Assembly (NCBI GenBank): GCA_029265405.1 | Contig: JAJUJI010000008.1 | Location: 1-64,000 of the forward strand | Length of the DNA: 64,000 bases | From: Clostridiales bacterium | GTDB lineage: Bacteria; Bacillota; Clostridia; Oscillospirales; Oscillospiraceae | Reading direction: 5' to 3' | Shown here: positions 52,609-60,727 of the stretch, in pieces | How positions within the stretch are numbered: position 1 is the first letter of the stretch | How the letters are laid out: each line of letters starts with the position of its first letter | The notes under the pieces: model-generated | Databases searched by the model: none | What the model saw: the letters and a program-made list of their open reading frames with translations, nothing else | What the model was told of the DNA's origin: nothing | Position numbers and translations under genes: made by a program

Positions 52609-52911
52609 AGCTTTTGACATAACTAGAGGCGAGATAACAGCATTTAGACCATAATATCGGAGTGCTCCGAAGCAAATTCATGTTGAAATTAACTAAAATT
52701 GCATATTCCCGTTGAAATGGAATTTAAACCTTTCGATAAATATGATATGAAGAACCCGGCTCATGATGCCCTTCTTTGTGTCATATGCAGAAAAATGAAT
52801 TAGTAAGTATGATATTAAGGCTCCGAACAAGGTTTCCGCTCCTTGACCACGCGCAATATATGGCGCTCATATGACCACGCGGAGCCGCAGAACGCGGAGA
52901 GGGAGGCAGAT
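52609..52911. other. Intergenic region with a late promoter
   Basis: 303 bp. It contains a hairpin TCGGAG-TG-CTCCGA (52657-52670) without a T tract, a sigma-28-type promoter, a directly repeated TGACCACGCG (first copy near 52844, second near 52871) and the GGGAGG site of the next gene. No gene is seen in it. Confidence 0.5.
52713..52739 (+). promoter_or_regulatory. Candidate sigma-28 promoter of the late rod/hook-filament genes
   Basis: TGAA (52713-52716), exactly 15 bp, TTCGATAA (52732-52739), 9 of 12 consensus positions and the same -35 variant as the fliD site. It would let FliA drive flgF through csrA, including its own antagonist flgM. Confidence 0.55.
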
Positions 52912-53673
52912 ATGGTCAGAGGTCTTTATACGGCTGCAGCCGGCATGTCTGTGCAGCGCAAAAAAATGGATAAATTGACAAACAATATCGTTAATTCGGA
53001 AACCACCGGCTTTAAAAAAGACATTATGGTAACGACACCCTTTAAAGAGGTTATGGTCAAGCGGCTGAACGATCCAAATGTCGAGGCTTACGGCAAGACA
53101 GAGGTGGGCGAGCTTGGCTACGGTTCCTATGTATCGGAGGTATTTACAGACTTTTCGCAAGGAGCCCTGGAAAAGACCGGGACGCCGACGGATCTTGCTA
53201 TTACGGGCGACGGCTTTTTTGCCATTGAAACGGCCAAGGGGGAACGCTATACCAGAGACGGCACATTTTCAATAAATGCGGACGGATATCTCGTAACGCA
53301 GGGCGGCAATTATGTACTCGGCGAGAACGGGAGGATTTATATAGGCGCGGGTGATTTTTCCGTAAGCTCCGACGGGACGGTTACCGGCATTGGGGGCGAA
53401 GCCGGGCGGCTGAGGCTGGTTTCCTTTGCCGACAACGGCGTTTTGCGCAAGGAGGGAGACAACCTCTACTATATCTACGGCGAGGCTCAGCCGGGAAATC
53501 TTGAAAACACTAAGGTCCTCCAAGGCTGGAAGGAAGGCTCTAATGTTGACGCAACCGAGGAGATGGCGGATATGATTACAGTCTACCGCCGGTACGAGGC
53601 AAGCCAGAGGATAGCCGGCATGACGGACGACAGCTTGGCTCTTACGGTGAATTTGGGGAAGGTGGGGGGCTGA
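52912..53673 (+). CDS. flgF: Flagellar rod protein, FlgF/FlgG family (first copy, FlhO-like)
   Basis: 253 residues from the ATG at 52912 (GGGAGG upstream). N-terminal rod motif (RGLYTAAAGMSVQRKKMDKL) and C-terminal motif (ATEEMADMITVYRRYEASQR). With its neighbour it forms the rod below the hook, as FlhO and FlhP do in Bacillus. Which of the two is proximal cannot be fixed from sequence alone. Confidence 0.9.
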   Translation: MVRGLYTAAAGMSVQRKKMDKLTNNIVNSETTGFKKDIMVTTPFKEVMVKRLNDPNVEAYGKTEVGELGYGSYVSEVFTDFSQGALEKTGTPTDLAITGDGFFAIETAKGERYTRDGTFSINADGYLVTQGGNYVLGENGRIYIGAGDFSVSSDGTVTGIGGEAGRLRLVSFADNGVLRKEGDNLYYIYGEAQPGNLENTKVLQGWKEGSNVDATEEMADMITVYRRYEASQRIAGMTDDSLALTVNLGKVGG

Positions 53674-53679
53674 CGTGAT

Positions 53680-54468
53680 ATGCAGTCGATTTATACGGCA
53701 ACTTCGGGGCTGAAGAATATACAGTCTAGGCTGGATACGATAGCCTCGAATATAGCCAATATCAACACTATAGCTTATAAGAGCAAAAGGCTCGATTTTA
53801 AAGACACACTGTACAAAGGAAAAGAGACGCCTAATGCTCAAAATCGGACGGCGCAGACAGGGGCGGCAGCCGGGCCTAATTCGGGTAAAACATTTATTTT
53901 AACTGGCAGCGGTATTACTATAAGCGGCATAACGTCTGATTTTTCCGAAGGGAATATTAAGACGACTGAAGTTTCAACGGATTTGACTATTACGGGACGA
54001 GGCTTTTTTACCCTGCTTAGTCCTTCGGGAGAGACCCTATATACGCGGGACGGAAATTTCGGCGTTTCCAGCGAAGGTTATCTGGTCAATTCCGATGGTT
54101 ATTATGTTCTTGACAGCACCGGCGGCAGGATACTGATAGAAGGAAATGCCGGAGATTTGAGCGTTTCACCGGATGGAACCTTGAGAATGCCTGGAGGAGA
54201 GCTGGGAAGGCTGGCTTTGGCAGACTTCAATAATTTAAACGGACTGGAGGCGGCGGGCGAGGCCTGCTATAGGGCGACGGCGGCTTCGGGGCAGGCCTTA
54301 TGGGCTGAGGGCGCCTCCGTCAGGCAGGGAAGCCTGGAAACCTCCAATGTGCAGCTTGCCGATGAGATGACGATGCTGGTTCGTTCCCAGAGGGCCTTTT
54401 CACTTGCAAGCAGAGCGCTCCGGACGGCCGACGACATGGAGGGACTGGCCAACAACATGCACCGCTGA
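53680..54468 (+). CDS. flgG: Flagellar rod protein, FlgF/FlgG family (second copy, FlhP-like)
   Basis: 262 residues, 6 bp after its paralogue. It starts MQSIYTATSGLKNIQSRLDT and ends with NVQLADEMTMLVRSQRAFSLASRAL, both rod/hook family signatures. The two neighbours differ in the central part, where rod proteins determine position in the rod. Confidence 0.9.
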   Translation: MQSIYTATSGLKNIQSRLDTIASNIANINTIAYKSKRLDFKDTLYKGKETPNAQNRTAQTGAAAGPNSGKTFILTGSGITISGITSDFSEGNIKTTEVSTDLTITGRGFFTLLSPSGETLYTRDGNFGVSSEGYLVNSDGYYVLDSTGGRILIEGNAGDLSVSPDGTLRMPGGELGRLALADFNNLNGLEAAGEACYRATAASGQALWAEGASVRQGSLETSNVQLADEMTMLVRSQRAFSLASRALRTADDMEGLANNMHR

Positions 54469-54491
54469 ATTGGGCTCGGGGGAATTGAAAT

Positions 54492-54914
54492 ATGCCTTTA
54501 CAAAAATGCGAGTTGTGCGGAAGGGCGTTTAGCAGCGCGGGTGCGAAGCTGTGCGCCAGCTGCGCCGAAGAAATAGACGACAGCTATATAAAGGTCAGGA
54601 AATATATCTATCAAAATCCAGAAAAGAGGAGCTTTGCCGCAATAGTTGAGGCTACTGAAGTAAGCGAAAAGGCATTGAGCTACCTGATAGACCACGGCAG
54701 AGTAGTAGTTGTGGACGCCGGCTCCGGCAGAGGTATGAAATGCAAGGTTTGCGGAGCGGTAACCGGAGAAGGCGCGCTCTGCGAAAAATGCAGGACCAGA
54801 TTGATAACGGAAAAGCTTCTGACGATCCAATACGGCATCTCAAAAAAGAAGGATGCCGCCGACAATAGCACAGATATCACTATGCTGAAAAGAGGCAGGA
54901 AAAATGAAAATTAA
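54492..54914 (+). CDS. yvyF: YvyF-type flagellar operon protein (TIGR03826-like)
   Basis: 140 residues. Two zinc-ribbon-like pairs at the start (CELC, CASC) and two more in the second half (CKVC, CEKC) flank a small helix-turn-helix-like segment (SFAAIVEATEVSEKALSYLIDHG). The family sits before flgM in Firmicutes and its function is unknown; a regulatory role is likely. It overlaps the flgM start by 11 bp. Confidence 0.88.
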   Translation: MPLQKCELCGRAFSSAGAKLCASCAEEIDDSYIKVRKYIYQNPEKRSFAAIVEATEVSEKALSYLIDHGRVVVVDAGSGRGMKCKVCGAVTGEGALCEKCRTRLITEKLLTIQYGISKKKDAADNSTDITMLKRGRKNEN

Positions 54915-55200
54915 TTCCGTGGGCAATAACGACGCTATAAGCAAATACTCAAACGGTGTAAGCAGGAGCGCTGAAAAAGCCGCTCCCATGATTAGCATAT
55001 CCGATAAGCTGGAGCTATCGGAGGGAGCCCAGAAATATGCCGATATGCTAAAGGCCGTTAAAGCTGAGATGGATAAGCTTGACGAGCGCGACGAGGCCAA
55101 GACGGCGGATATAATCGAACGCATTAAGAACGGCACATATCAGGTAAGCAGCAGTGATCTGGTAGCCAGCATCCTGAAGGGATACGCGGGGCAGCAGTAA
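54904..55200 (+). CDS. flgM: Anti-sigma-28 factor FlgM
   Basis: 98 residues. A disordered N-terminal half and C-terminal helices that bind FliA (VKAEMDKLDERDEAKTADI, NGTYQVSSSDLVASILKG). It keeps FliA inactive until it is exported through the finished hook. It starts inside the yvyF end and is one base from flgN. Confidence 0.93.
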   Translation: MKINSVGNNDAISKYSNGVSRSAEKAAPMISISDKLELSEGAQKYADMLKAVKAEMDKLDERDEAKTADIIERIKNGTYQVSSSDLVASILKGYAGQQ

Positions 55201-55201
55201 G

Positions 55202-55720
55202 ATGGAAGCGGCGGTAAAGAGCCAAACTGAAAGCCTGCTTGAAATCCTTGAGGAAGAGTTGGGCGCGCTGCTTGAGCTGGCCGAGCTTTTGCAAAAAAAG
55301 GCGGGGGCGCTGACCCGGCCGGATCTGGATGATATGGAGGATATTCTGTCCGCCGAGGAGGAAGCGGTTGAGCGGCTCAAGAAGATAGAGCGCGAGCGAG
55401 CCGTCCGAACTGATCGACTGGCGAGCATATTGGGTATAAGCCCGGAGGAATGCAGGCTGAAAACGCTTCTCGAGCGAATGGACGACGGCGAAGTAAAACG
55501 GAAAATAGGGGATATCCGGCAGAAAATGAGAGCGGCCGCGCGCAGGGTATCGAGCTTCAACAGAAAGGCTGATGCTTTGGCAAGCCAAAGGGCCGCTTAT
55601 ACGGAGCTTATGCTCAATGTTTTTTACGGCGCCGCCAATTGGGCGGGCAAGGAGCTGTATGACTCGCAGGGAAGGCTGACCGAAGGAGTCGGCGGCGGGC
55701 GCCTTGATTACTCGGTATGA
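55202..55720 (+). CDS. flgN: Export chaperone FlgN
   Basis: 172 residues, helical, of the FlgN family (LLELAELLQKKAGALTRPDL in part). It protects the hook-filament junction proteins FlgK and FlgL, encoded just downstream, and leads them to the exporter. Confidence 0.88.
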   Translation: MEAAVKSQTESLLEILEEELGALLELAELLQKKAGALTRPDLDDMEDILSAEEEAVERLKKIERERAVRTDRLASILGISPEECRLKTLLERMDDGEVKRKIGDIRQKMRAAARRVSSFNRKADALASQRAAYTELMLNVFYGAANWAGKELYDSQGRLTEGVGGGRLDYSV

Positions 55721-55781
55721 GCCATTCCGTCAGGAAATAGAAAAACAAGCGCTAGAAAACAAAGAAAAGAGGGATGCGGCG

Positions 55782-57542
55782 GTGTCTTCCACCTTCGGTA
55801 TTTTTGAGGCCGCTAAATCGGGCCTTAGCGTAGCCATGCAAAACCTTAATATAACAAGCCATAATATAGCAAACGCCAACACTGAAGGCTACACTCGCCA
55901 GCGGCTTATAACCTCCGCCAAGGAAACCGGCGCGTCCACGTACCTAATCAGGCCACTTTCAATAGAAAATATCGGCCAGGGTGTAGAGGTGTTAAGCGCC
56001 CAGCAGGTAAGGGTGGATTACCTTGATACGCAATACCGCAAGCTCAACACAGGCTACAGCTATTACGAGTACAGGACGCAGGCGCTTGATTACATGGAGG
56101 GAATGTTCAACGCAGAGCTTGAGGATGGCGAGGGCCTTACCGGAGCCATAGAAAATTTCTACGGGGCCTTGAAGGACTTTGTATCGGACACAACAAGCCA
56201 GGATAAGAGGGTTGTTGTTCAGCAGACCGCCGAAGGCCTGACCGAGAGCTTCAACTTGATATACAGCGAGATGGAATCGCTTTGGGAGGATCAGAACAAC
56301 AGCATAGGTCTTACGGCGGATAATATAAACAATATCGCAAAGAAGATTGCCGATTTAAACCAGGCCATAACCGCATATGAGCGCGGAGGCTATGCCGCCA
56401 ACGACCTGAGGGACGAAAGAAATTTGCTGCTGGACAAGCTGTCGGGATATGTCAATATCACCTACAGTACAAATGCTGGCAATTCCAGCATGGTGGACGT
56501 CAAGGTCGGGGGCGTCGATCTGGTCGTCGGAAACATTGCGAACAAGATAGAAGCAAGCTGCGACGCGGATATTATAGATAATATAACCGCTCAGATAGCA
56601 AATATTAACGCCGCGATTGAGTCGGCGGGCAGCGCCACCACGGCTCAGTTGGACGAACTGGCAAGCCTTGCCGACCAGCTTGACGATTATATTATGATTG
56701 GCATATCCACAAACGCCTCCGGCGGGATGGATATAGCGTACAACGGCTTATCGCTTGTGGCAGGTTCCAACGCTTCAAGCATAAGGGATGCCGAAAAGGC
56801 GGAGCCCGGCCAATGGGCTCAAATATGCGCAAAAAAACTTACGCTGAACGGCGATGAGCTGAGCATAAAAGCCGGCACAATCACCGGCGGCGAGCTCTAC
56901 GCTCATATGGAGATGGTTCTGTCTACAAGCGAGGCAACTCCCGGAGTACCGTACTACATGAATCAGCTCAACAGCCTGGCGAGGGATATAGCCAAGAGCA
57001 TAAACGACATACACCTTACCGGATACAGCTACGATACCGATAAATCGGCGGCTTCCACCACCAGCAAAAACGGCATATATTTCTTCAATGTGGAAACGGA
57101 AAAGGACGCCTCGGGGAATGTGACGGCCGAGTATTACGATAGGCTCACGGCCGGCACCTTTTCAGTTTCTAGCGATATATTGAGCAGCGTTTGGAATATC
57201 GCCGGTTCCTCGGAGCGCGTATACTCCGACGGAGTGACCATGTCCAGCGGCAATTCTGTTGTCGCCCAGGCGCTTTTCGACACCCTTAATACAAACGCGT
57301 TTTATGACGACCTGAACACCGTTGTGGATCATCTTGCCGTAACTCTTGACAACAGCCGGAGCCTGCTGGATACGCGGGAAACGTTGCTCAACAATGCCGA
57401 TACCCAGCGCACCGCCATATCCGGGGTATCCACAGACGAAGAGGCGACGAATTTAATCGTCTATCAGCAGACCTACAAGGCCTGTTCGAGAGTGATCAGC
57501 GCTATAGACGATATGCTTGAAGCCCTTCTGAATATATTTTGA
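55782..57542 (+). CDS. flgK: Hook-filament junction protein FlgK (HAP1)
   Basis: 586 residues from a GTG at 55782 (AGAGGG upstream); the frame is open earlier and overlaps flgN but without a site. It starts SSTFGIFEAAKSGLSVAMQ and has NITSHNIANANTEGYTRQR, and ends with the conserved VIYQQTYKACSRVISAIDDM-like helix. First junction protein between hook and filament. Confidence 0.95.
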   Translation: MSSTFGIFEAAKSGLSVAMQNLNITSHNIANANTEGYTRQRLITSAKETGASTYLIRPLSIENIGQGVEVLSAQQVRVDYLDTQYRKLNTGYSYYEYRTQALDYMEGMFNAELEDGEGLTGAIENFYGALKDFVSDTTSQDKRVVVQQTAEGLTESFNLIYSEMESLWEDQNNSIGLTADNINNIAKKIADLNQAITAYERGGYAANDLRDERNLLLDKLSGYVNITYSTNAGNSSMVDVKVGGVDLVVGNIANKIEASCDADIIDNITAQIANINAAIESAGSATTAQLDELASLADQLDDYIMIGISTNASGGMDIAYNGLSLVAGSNASSIRDAEKAEPGQWAQICAKKLTLNGDELSIKAGTITGGELYAHMEMVLSTSEATPGVPYYMNQLNSLARDIAKSINDIHLTGYSYDTDKSAASTTSKNGIYFFNVETEKDASGNVTAEYYDRLTAGTFSVSSDILSSVWNIAGSSERVYSDGVTMSSGNSVVAQALFDTLNTNAFYDDLNTVVDHLAVTLDNSRSLLDTRETLLNNADTQRTAISGVSTDEEATNLIVYQQTYKACSRVISAIDDMLEALLNIF

Positions 57543-57589
57543 GTATTTCGGCGCTTGCCTATTCTGCCCCGAAAGAAGGTAAAAGCAAA

Positions 57590-59065
57590 ATGAGAATCAC
57601 CAACTCAATGATGAGCGACATGTTTCTCCGTGATGCCAACAACAGCCTAAGCCGCGTATACAAGTATCAAAACCAGGTGGATTCCACTAAAAGGGTCAGC
57701 AGCATATCCGACGATCCCCAGGCCACCATGGTGGCCTTGAAAGCGAGGAACAAGCTTTCGAACCTTTCGATGTACCAGAGCAACATTGAAACGGTGAAAA
57801 GCTACCTGACTGAAGCGGAGTCGGCTGCGGACGGGCTGAACGAGCTGCTCCAGAGCGCATACGAGGAGTTGGTTTCTGCCACCAGCGGCTCCAAAAACGA
57901 AGACGATCTGTCGCTGCTGGCCGATGAAATCGACAGCTTTAAAAATGAGGCGGTCACCATAGGCAACACCAGCATGGGCACCAGCTTCATATTCGGGGGC
58001 TACAATTTTGCCGGAACGACAGACGGGGTTAATTTAACGCAACCCTTTTCAATAAACAAAGCGACAGGCCAGCTGATATACAACGGCATAAATCTTTCCA
58101 AGGTGTCCTGGTCCGAGGACTATGAGGAGAATGTTGATTTGATGCTCTCTTATACCAGTGGAATAAGCGATAACACAACGGCCCTCGACACCGCCTCTTC
58201 CGATTCCTACGCCAGGGATACTTTATGCCAGAATGCGCTTTCAGGTCTGAACAACCTTGTAGAAAGCGGAAAGCAGGCGCTGAACGCCGCTGTAAAATAC
58301 GGCATAGACGAAGGTTCCGACGAGTACAAGCGGCTTTATACGATAATACATGGTTCGGGCAATAAGGGCGAGAGCGGCTATGTAATGGGTCTGGAGGATT
58401 ACGCGGCCGACCTTTACAACGAGATCTCCAAGGAGCTGGCCTCCGAAATCGATCCCGATAATACCGCCAACGCCTTCAGCATAACGAACGCCAAGGCCAT
58501 ATTGAGCGGCGCTTGCGAGCTGATATACAATACCGGCGCTACGGAGGGCTTGGACTACTCTCTAAGCGAAGCCGCAGATTCAGTCCAGGCGCTCATAGAT
58601 GCGGATTTGACGGCGGAAGGCGCGCTCACAAAGCTGGCAAACGAGTCCGCCAAAAGAGCCGTTCTCCAGATAGGCTACGGCCACTCCATGGAATACACCT
58701 TTACCGGCATGGATCTTATGGGCTCCGGAACTGAGAACATCTATTATATACTTGACAAATGCTCGGCCATGCTCAGGAGCGGAGACTCCGAGGGACTGTC
58801 AAAGATGGTTACGGAGGTGCAAGCGGCGCAGGAACGCGTTTTGGCCTTCGTAGCAAATATAGGGACCTCGGAAAACAGGATGGAAATGCTTAGCGGCAGA
58901 TATACAAGCAGCGAGCTGAACTACAAGGAAATGCGCTCTGACGCTGTGGACGCCGATATGGCGGAAGCTATAACCAACCTTACAACAGCCCAGACCGTAT
59001 ACAACGCGGCCCTGGCCGGCGGAGCGGAGATATTGCAGACCTCGCTTATCGATTTCCTTTCTTGA
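57590..59065 (+). CDS. flgL: Hook-filament junction protein FlgL (HAP3), enlarged
   Basis: 491 residues from the ATG at 57590 (AAGG upstream). The N-terminal flagellin-like part (MRITNSMMSDMFLRDANNSL) and the C-terminal part (ENRMEMLSGRYTSSELNYKE) are typical, but about 190 extra residues lie in the middle compared with the usual length near 300. The extra part may be a surface domain matching the oversized flagellin. It follows flgK within its last codons plus 47 bp. Confidence 0.92.
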   Translation: MRITNSMMSDMFLRDANNSLSRVYKYQNQVDSTKRVSSISDDPQATMVALKARNKLSNLSMYQSNIETVKSYLTEAESAADGLNELLQSAYEELVSATSGSKNEDDLSLLADEIDSFKNEAVTIGNTSMGTSFIFGGYNFAGTTDGVNLTQPFSINKATGQLIYNGINLSKVSWSEDYEENVDLMLSYTSGISDNTTALDTASSDSYARDTLCQNALSGLNNLVESGKQALNAAVKYGIDEGSDEYKRLYTIIHGSGNKGESGYVMGLEDYAADLYNEISKELASEIDPDNTANAFSITNAKAILSGACELIYNTGATEGLDYSLSEAADSVQALIDADLTAEGALTKLANESAKRAVLQIGYGHSMEYTFTGMDLMGSGTENIYYILDKCSAMLRSGDSEGLSKMVTEVQAAQERVLAFVANIGTSENRMEMLSGRYTSSELNYKEMRSDAVDADMAEAITNLTTAQTVYNAALAGGAEILQTSLIDFLS

Positions 59066-59089
59066 CGTTTGCGGCGGGAGGATTTGTAT

Positions 59090-59695
59090 ATGAAAGTACA
59101 AAGACTTCAAATTGAGCAGCAGATGGCCAAAATATCCGTGGAATCCACGATGGCTTCCCTGAAAATAGAAATACCCAAAAGGGAAATGATCATACAGATG
59201 CCCAAGGCCGAAATGTCCTTGGACATGGAAAAAGGCACAATCGATATAGATATGTCTGGCTTCAGGCGCAACGCGGGCTTTAAGAGCATGCATGAGCTGA
59301 TATCCGACAGCGCCGCCAGGGCGAAGAGCCAATTGGAGCTGAGCCGCAGGGAGGACGTGGCAGATGCGGATTATATAGGCGCCCTTCCGTCGTCGGGCAA
59401 CGCAATAGGCCAGGTTGCCAGGAGAAAGCTGCTTGAGACGGACATGCCTGAAATGAACACCGGAAAGCTGCCCGAGCAGCCGGTAAAAATCGAGGGCAAG
59501 CCTGGAAAACTCAGCATAGACTGGGAAAAAAGCGATCTGGTGATAAAGTGGGGAAAATACGAGCCGCCGATAATTACGGTCGAGCCCAAGCCTTCCGTCA
59601 GAGTTGAGCTTGTGCAGGAGCCCAAGGTCGAAACCACCGTTGTGGAGCTTGAAATACCGCCGGAGACCGGCAGGCTGATAGACGCAATGGCTTGA
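59090..59695 (+). CDS. DUF6470-family (YviE-like) protein
   Basis: 201 residues from the ATG at 59090 (GGGAGGA upstream). It starts MKVQRLQIEQQMAKISVES and has repeated KIEIP/QMPKAEM-type stretches, then SWEKSDLVIKWG-like text near the C-terminus. The family lies between flgL and fliW in many Firmicutes; its role is unknown, probably linked with flagellar assembly. Confidence 0.85.
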   Translation: MKVQRLQIEQQMAKISVESTMASLKIEIPKREMIIQMPKAEMSLDMEKGTIDIDMSGFRRNAGFKSMHELISDSAARAKSQLELSRREDVADADYIGALPSSGNAIGQVARRKLLETDMPEMNTGKLPEQPVKIEGKPGKLSIDWEKSDLVIKWGKYEPPIITVEPKPSVRVELVQEPKVETTVVELEIPPETGRLIDAMA

Positions 59696-59740
59696 CGCAA
59701 AGATTGGAACCTTGGCGTCATAAGGAAAGGAAAAACGCAT

Positions 59741-60193
59741 ATGACTATAAATACCGCCCATTTCGGGGAAGTAGATATAGAAGAGGGAAACATACTGCAT
59801 TTCGATAAGGGGATTCCTGGCCTGGAAGAGGACAGGCGGTTTGCCCTTTTGTCCAACGAGGAGAGCCGCCCCATAAGCTGGCTGCAATCGCTGGATCATG
59901 CGGAAATTTCGCTGCCGGTTATAGACCCCTTTCTGCTCTGCCCGGATTATTCCTTCGACATATCGACCGAGGATGTGGTGAACTTAGGCATTGAGCAGGT
60001 CAGGGACGTATTTGTGCTGTGCGTCTTGGTTATACCCGCCAATATAGAATCAATGACAATAAACCTTTCCGCGCCGATCATTATAAATGTCAAGAACAAG
60101 AAGGGTTCGCAAATCATACTGGACGACAGGAAGTACCGCATGCGCACGCCGGTATCGGAACTGCTGGGCAAGCCTTTGAAGGATGGGTTATAA
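59741..60193 (+). CDS. fliW: Flagellar assembly factor FliW
   Basis: 150 residues, one beta-barrel domain (FDKGIPGLEEDRRFALL near the start). It binds flagellin and, when free, CsrA; flagellin export frees FliW to inactivate CsrA and so allows flagellin translation. It is 3 bp before csrA. Confidence 0.96.
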   Translation: MTINTAHFGEVDIEEGNILHFDKGIPGLEEDRRFALLSNEESRPISWLQSLDHAEISLPVIDPFLLCPDYSFDISTEDVVNLGIEQVRDVFVLCVLVIPANIESMTINLSAPIIINVKNKKGSQIILDDRKYRMRTPVSELLGKPLKDGL

Positions 60194-60196
60194 AGT

Positions 60197-60466
60197 ATGC
60201 TGGTATTGACTAGAAAGCAAAATCAGGGGATTTTGATTGGCAGCGATATATCCCTTACGGTAATCAGCATTGACGGGGACAAGGTCAGGCTCGGCATTGA
60301 GGCGCCGCCGAGCATGCGGGTGATACGCGGGGAACTGACAGCCGAGATAGGGCAGGAAAACAAGATTGCCGCCCAGTCGGCCTTTGTGCAGCTTAAGGCC
60401 GGAAAAGCCGCCCTGGAGAGCCGGCAGGAGGCGGGCGCCGCCGCCTCGGAGCAGCCCTCCGAATGA
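60197..60466 (+). CDS. csrA: Carbon storage regulator CsrA
   Basis: 89 residues. The CsrA core (MLVLTRKQNQGILIGSDI, GIEAPPSMRVIRGEL) binds GGA motifs in mRNA leaders and blocks translation, in Bacillus chiefly that of flagellin. The tail after the core is about 25 residues longer than in short CsrA proteins and rich in Ala, Glu and Gln; C-terminal extensions of this kind are where FliW binds in Bacillus. It is the last gene of the flagellar run. Confidence 0.96.
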   Translation: MLVLTRKQNQGILIGSDISLTVISIDGDKVRLGIEAPPSMRVIRGELTAEIGQENKIAAQSAFVQLKAGKAALESRQEAGAAASEQPSE

Positions 60467-60479
60467 CCCGCCTGGCTTA

Positions 60480-60508
60480 TTGACAGGAGCTTCAGCTTAA
60501 GGTATAAT
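60480..60508 (+). promoter_or_regulatory. Consensus sigma-A promoter of the P-type ATPase
   Basis: TTGACA (60480-60485), 17 bp, TATAAT (60503-60508): both boxes perfect. The transcript should begin near 60515, just before the aptamer. Confidence 0.9.
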
Positions 60509-60514
60509 AAGGCA

Positions 60515-60619
60515 AATCATATGGGGGAGTAGTCGCGCTGCAAGGGCGTTTCAAGTCAACACGCATGATTTCCGCGGCCGATGAGGCGGGCCGGGATTTC
60601 TGGCTTGAATTAAATAACC
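60515..60619 (+). promoter_or_regulatory. yybP-ykoY (Mn2+) riboswitch
   Basis: After the start point come GGGGGAGTAG and, 29 bases on, GTCAACACGCATG, the conserved blocks of the yybP-ykoY class, with a GC-rich arm (GCGGCC, GGCGGGCC) between them and the terminator. The class binds manganese and usually turns on export genes. Its place before a P-type ATPase fits that role. Confidence 0.85.
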
Positions 60620-60664
60620 AGACCCATGAATAGGCATTATCGGTGCTTGTTCAGGGTCTTTTTT
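60620..60664 (+). terminator. Terminator of the Mn2+ riboswitch platform
   Basis: AGACCC and GGGTCT, with an extra GAA/TTC pairing inside a long loop, followed by T6. It lies between the aptamer and the ATPase start and is probably relieved when manganese is bound. Confidence 0.8.
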
Positions 60665-60727
60665 GCGTCTTAGCCCTGGGTGGCCTAATACTGGACAGAA
60701 AAATATCAGCATGGCAAAGGAGCGAAA

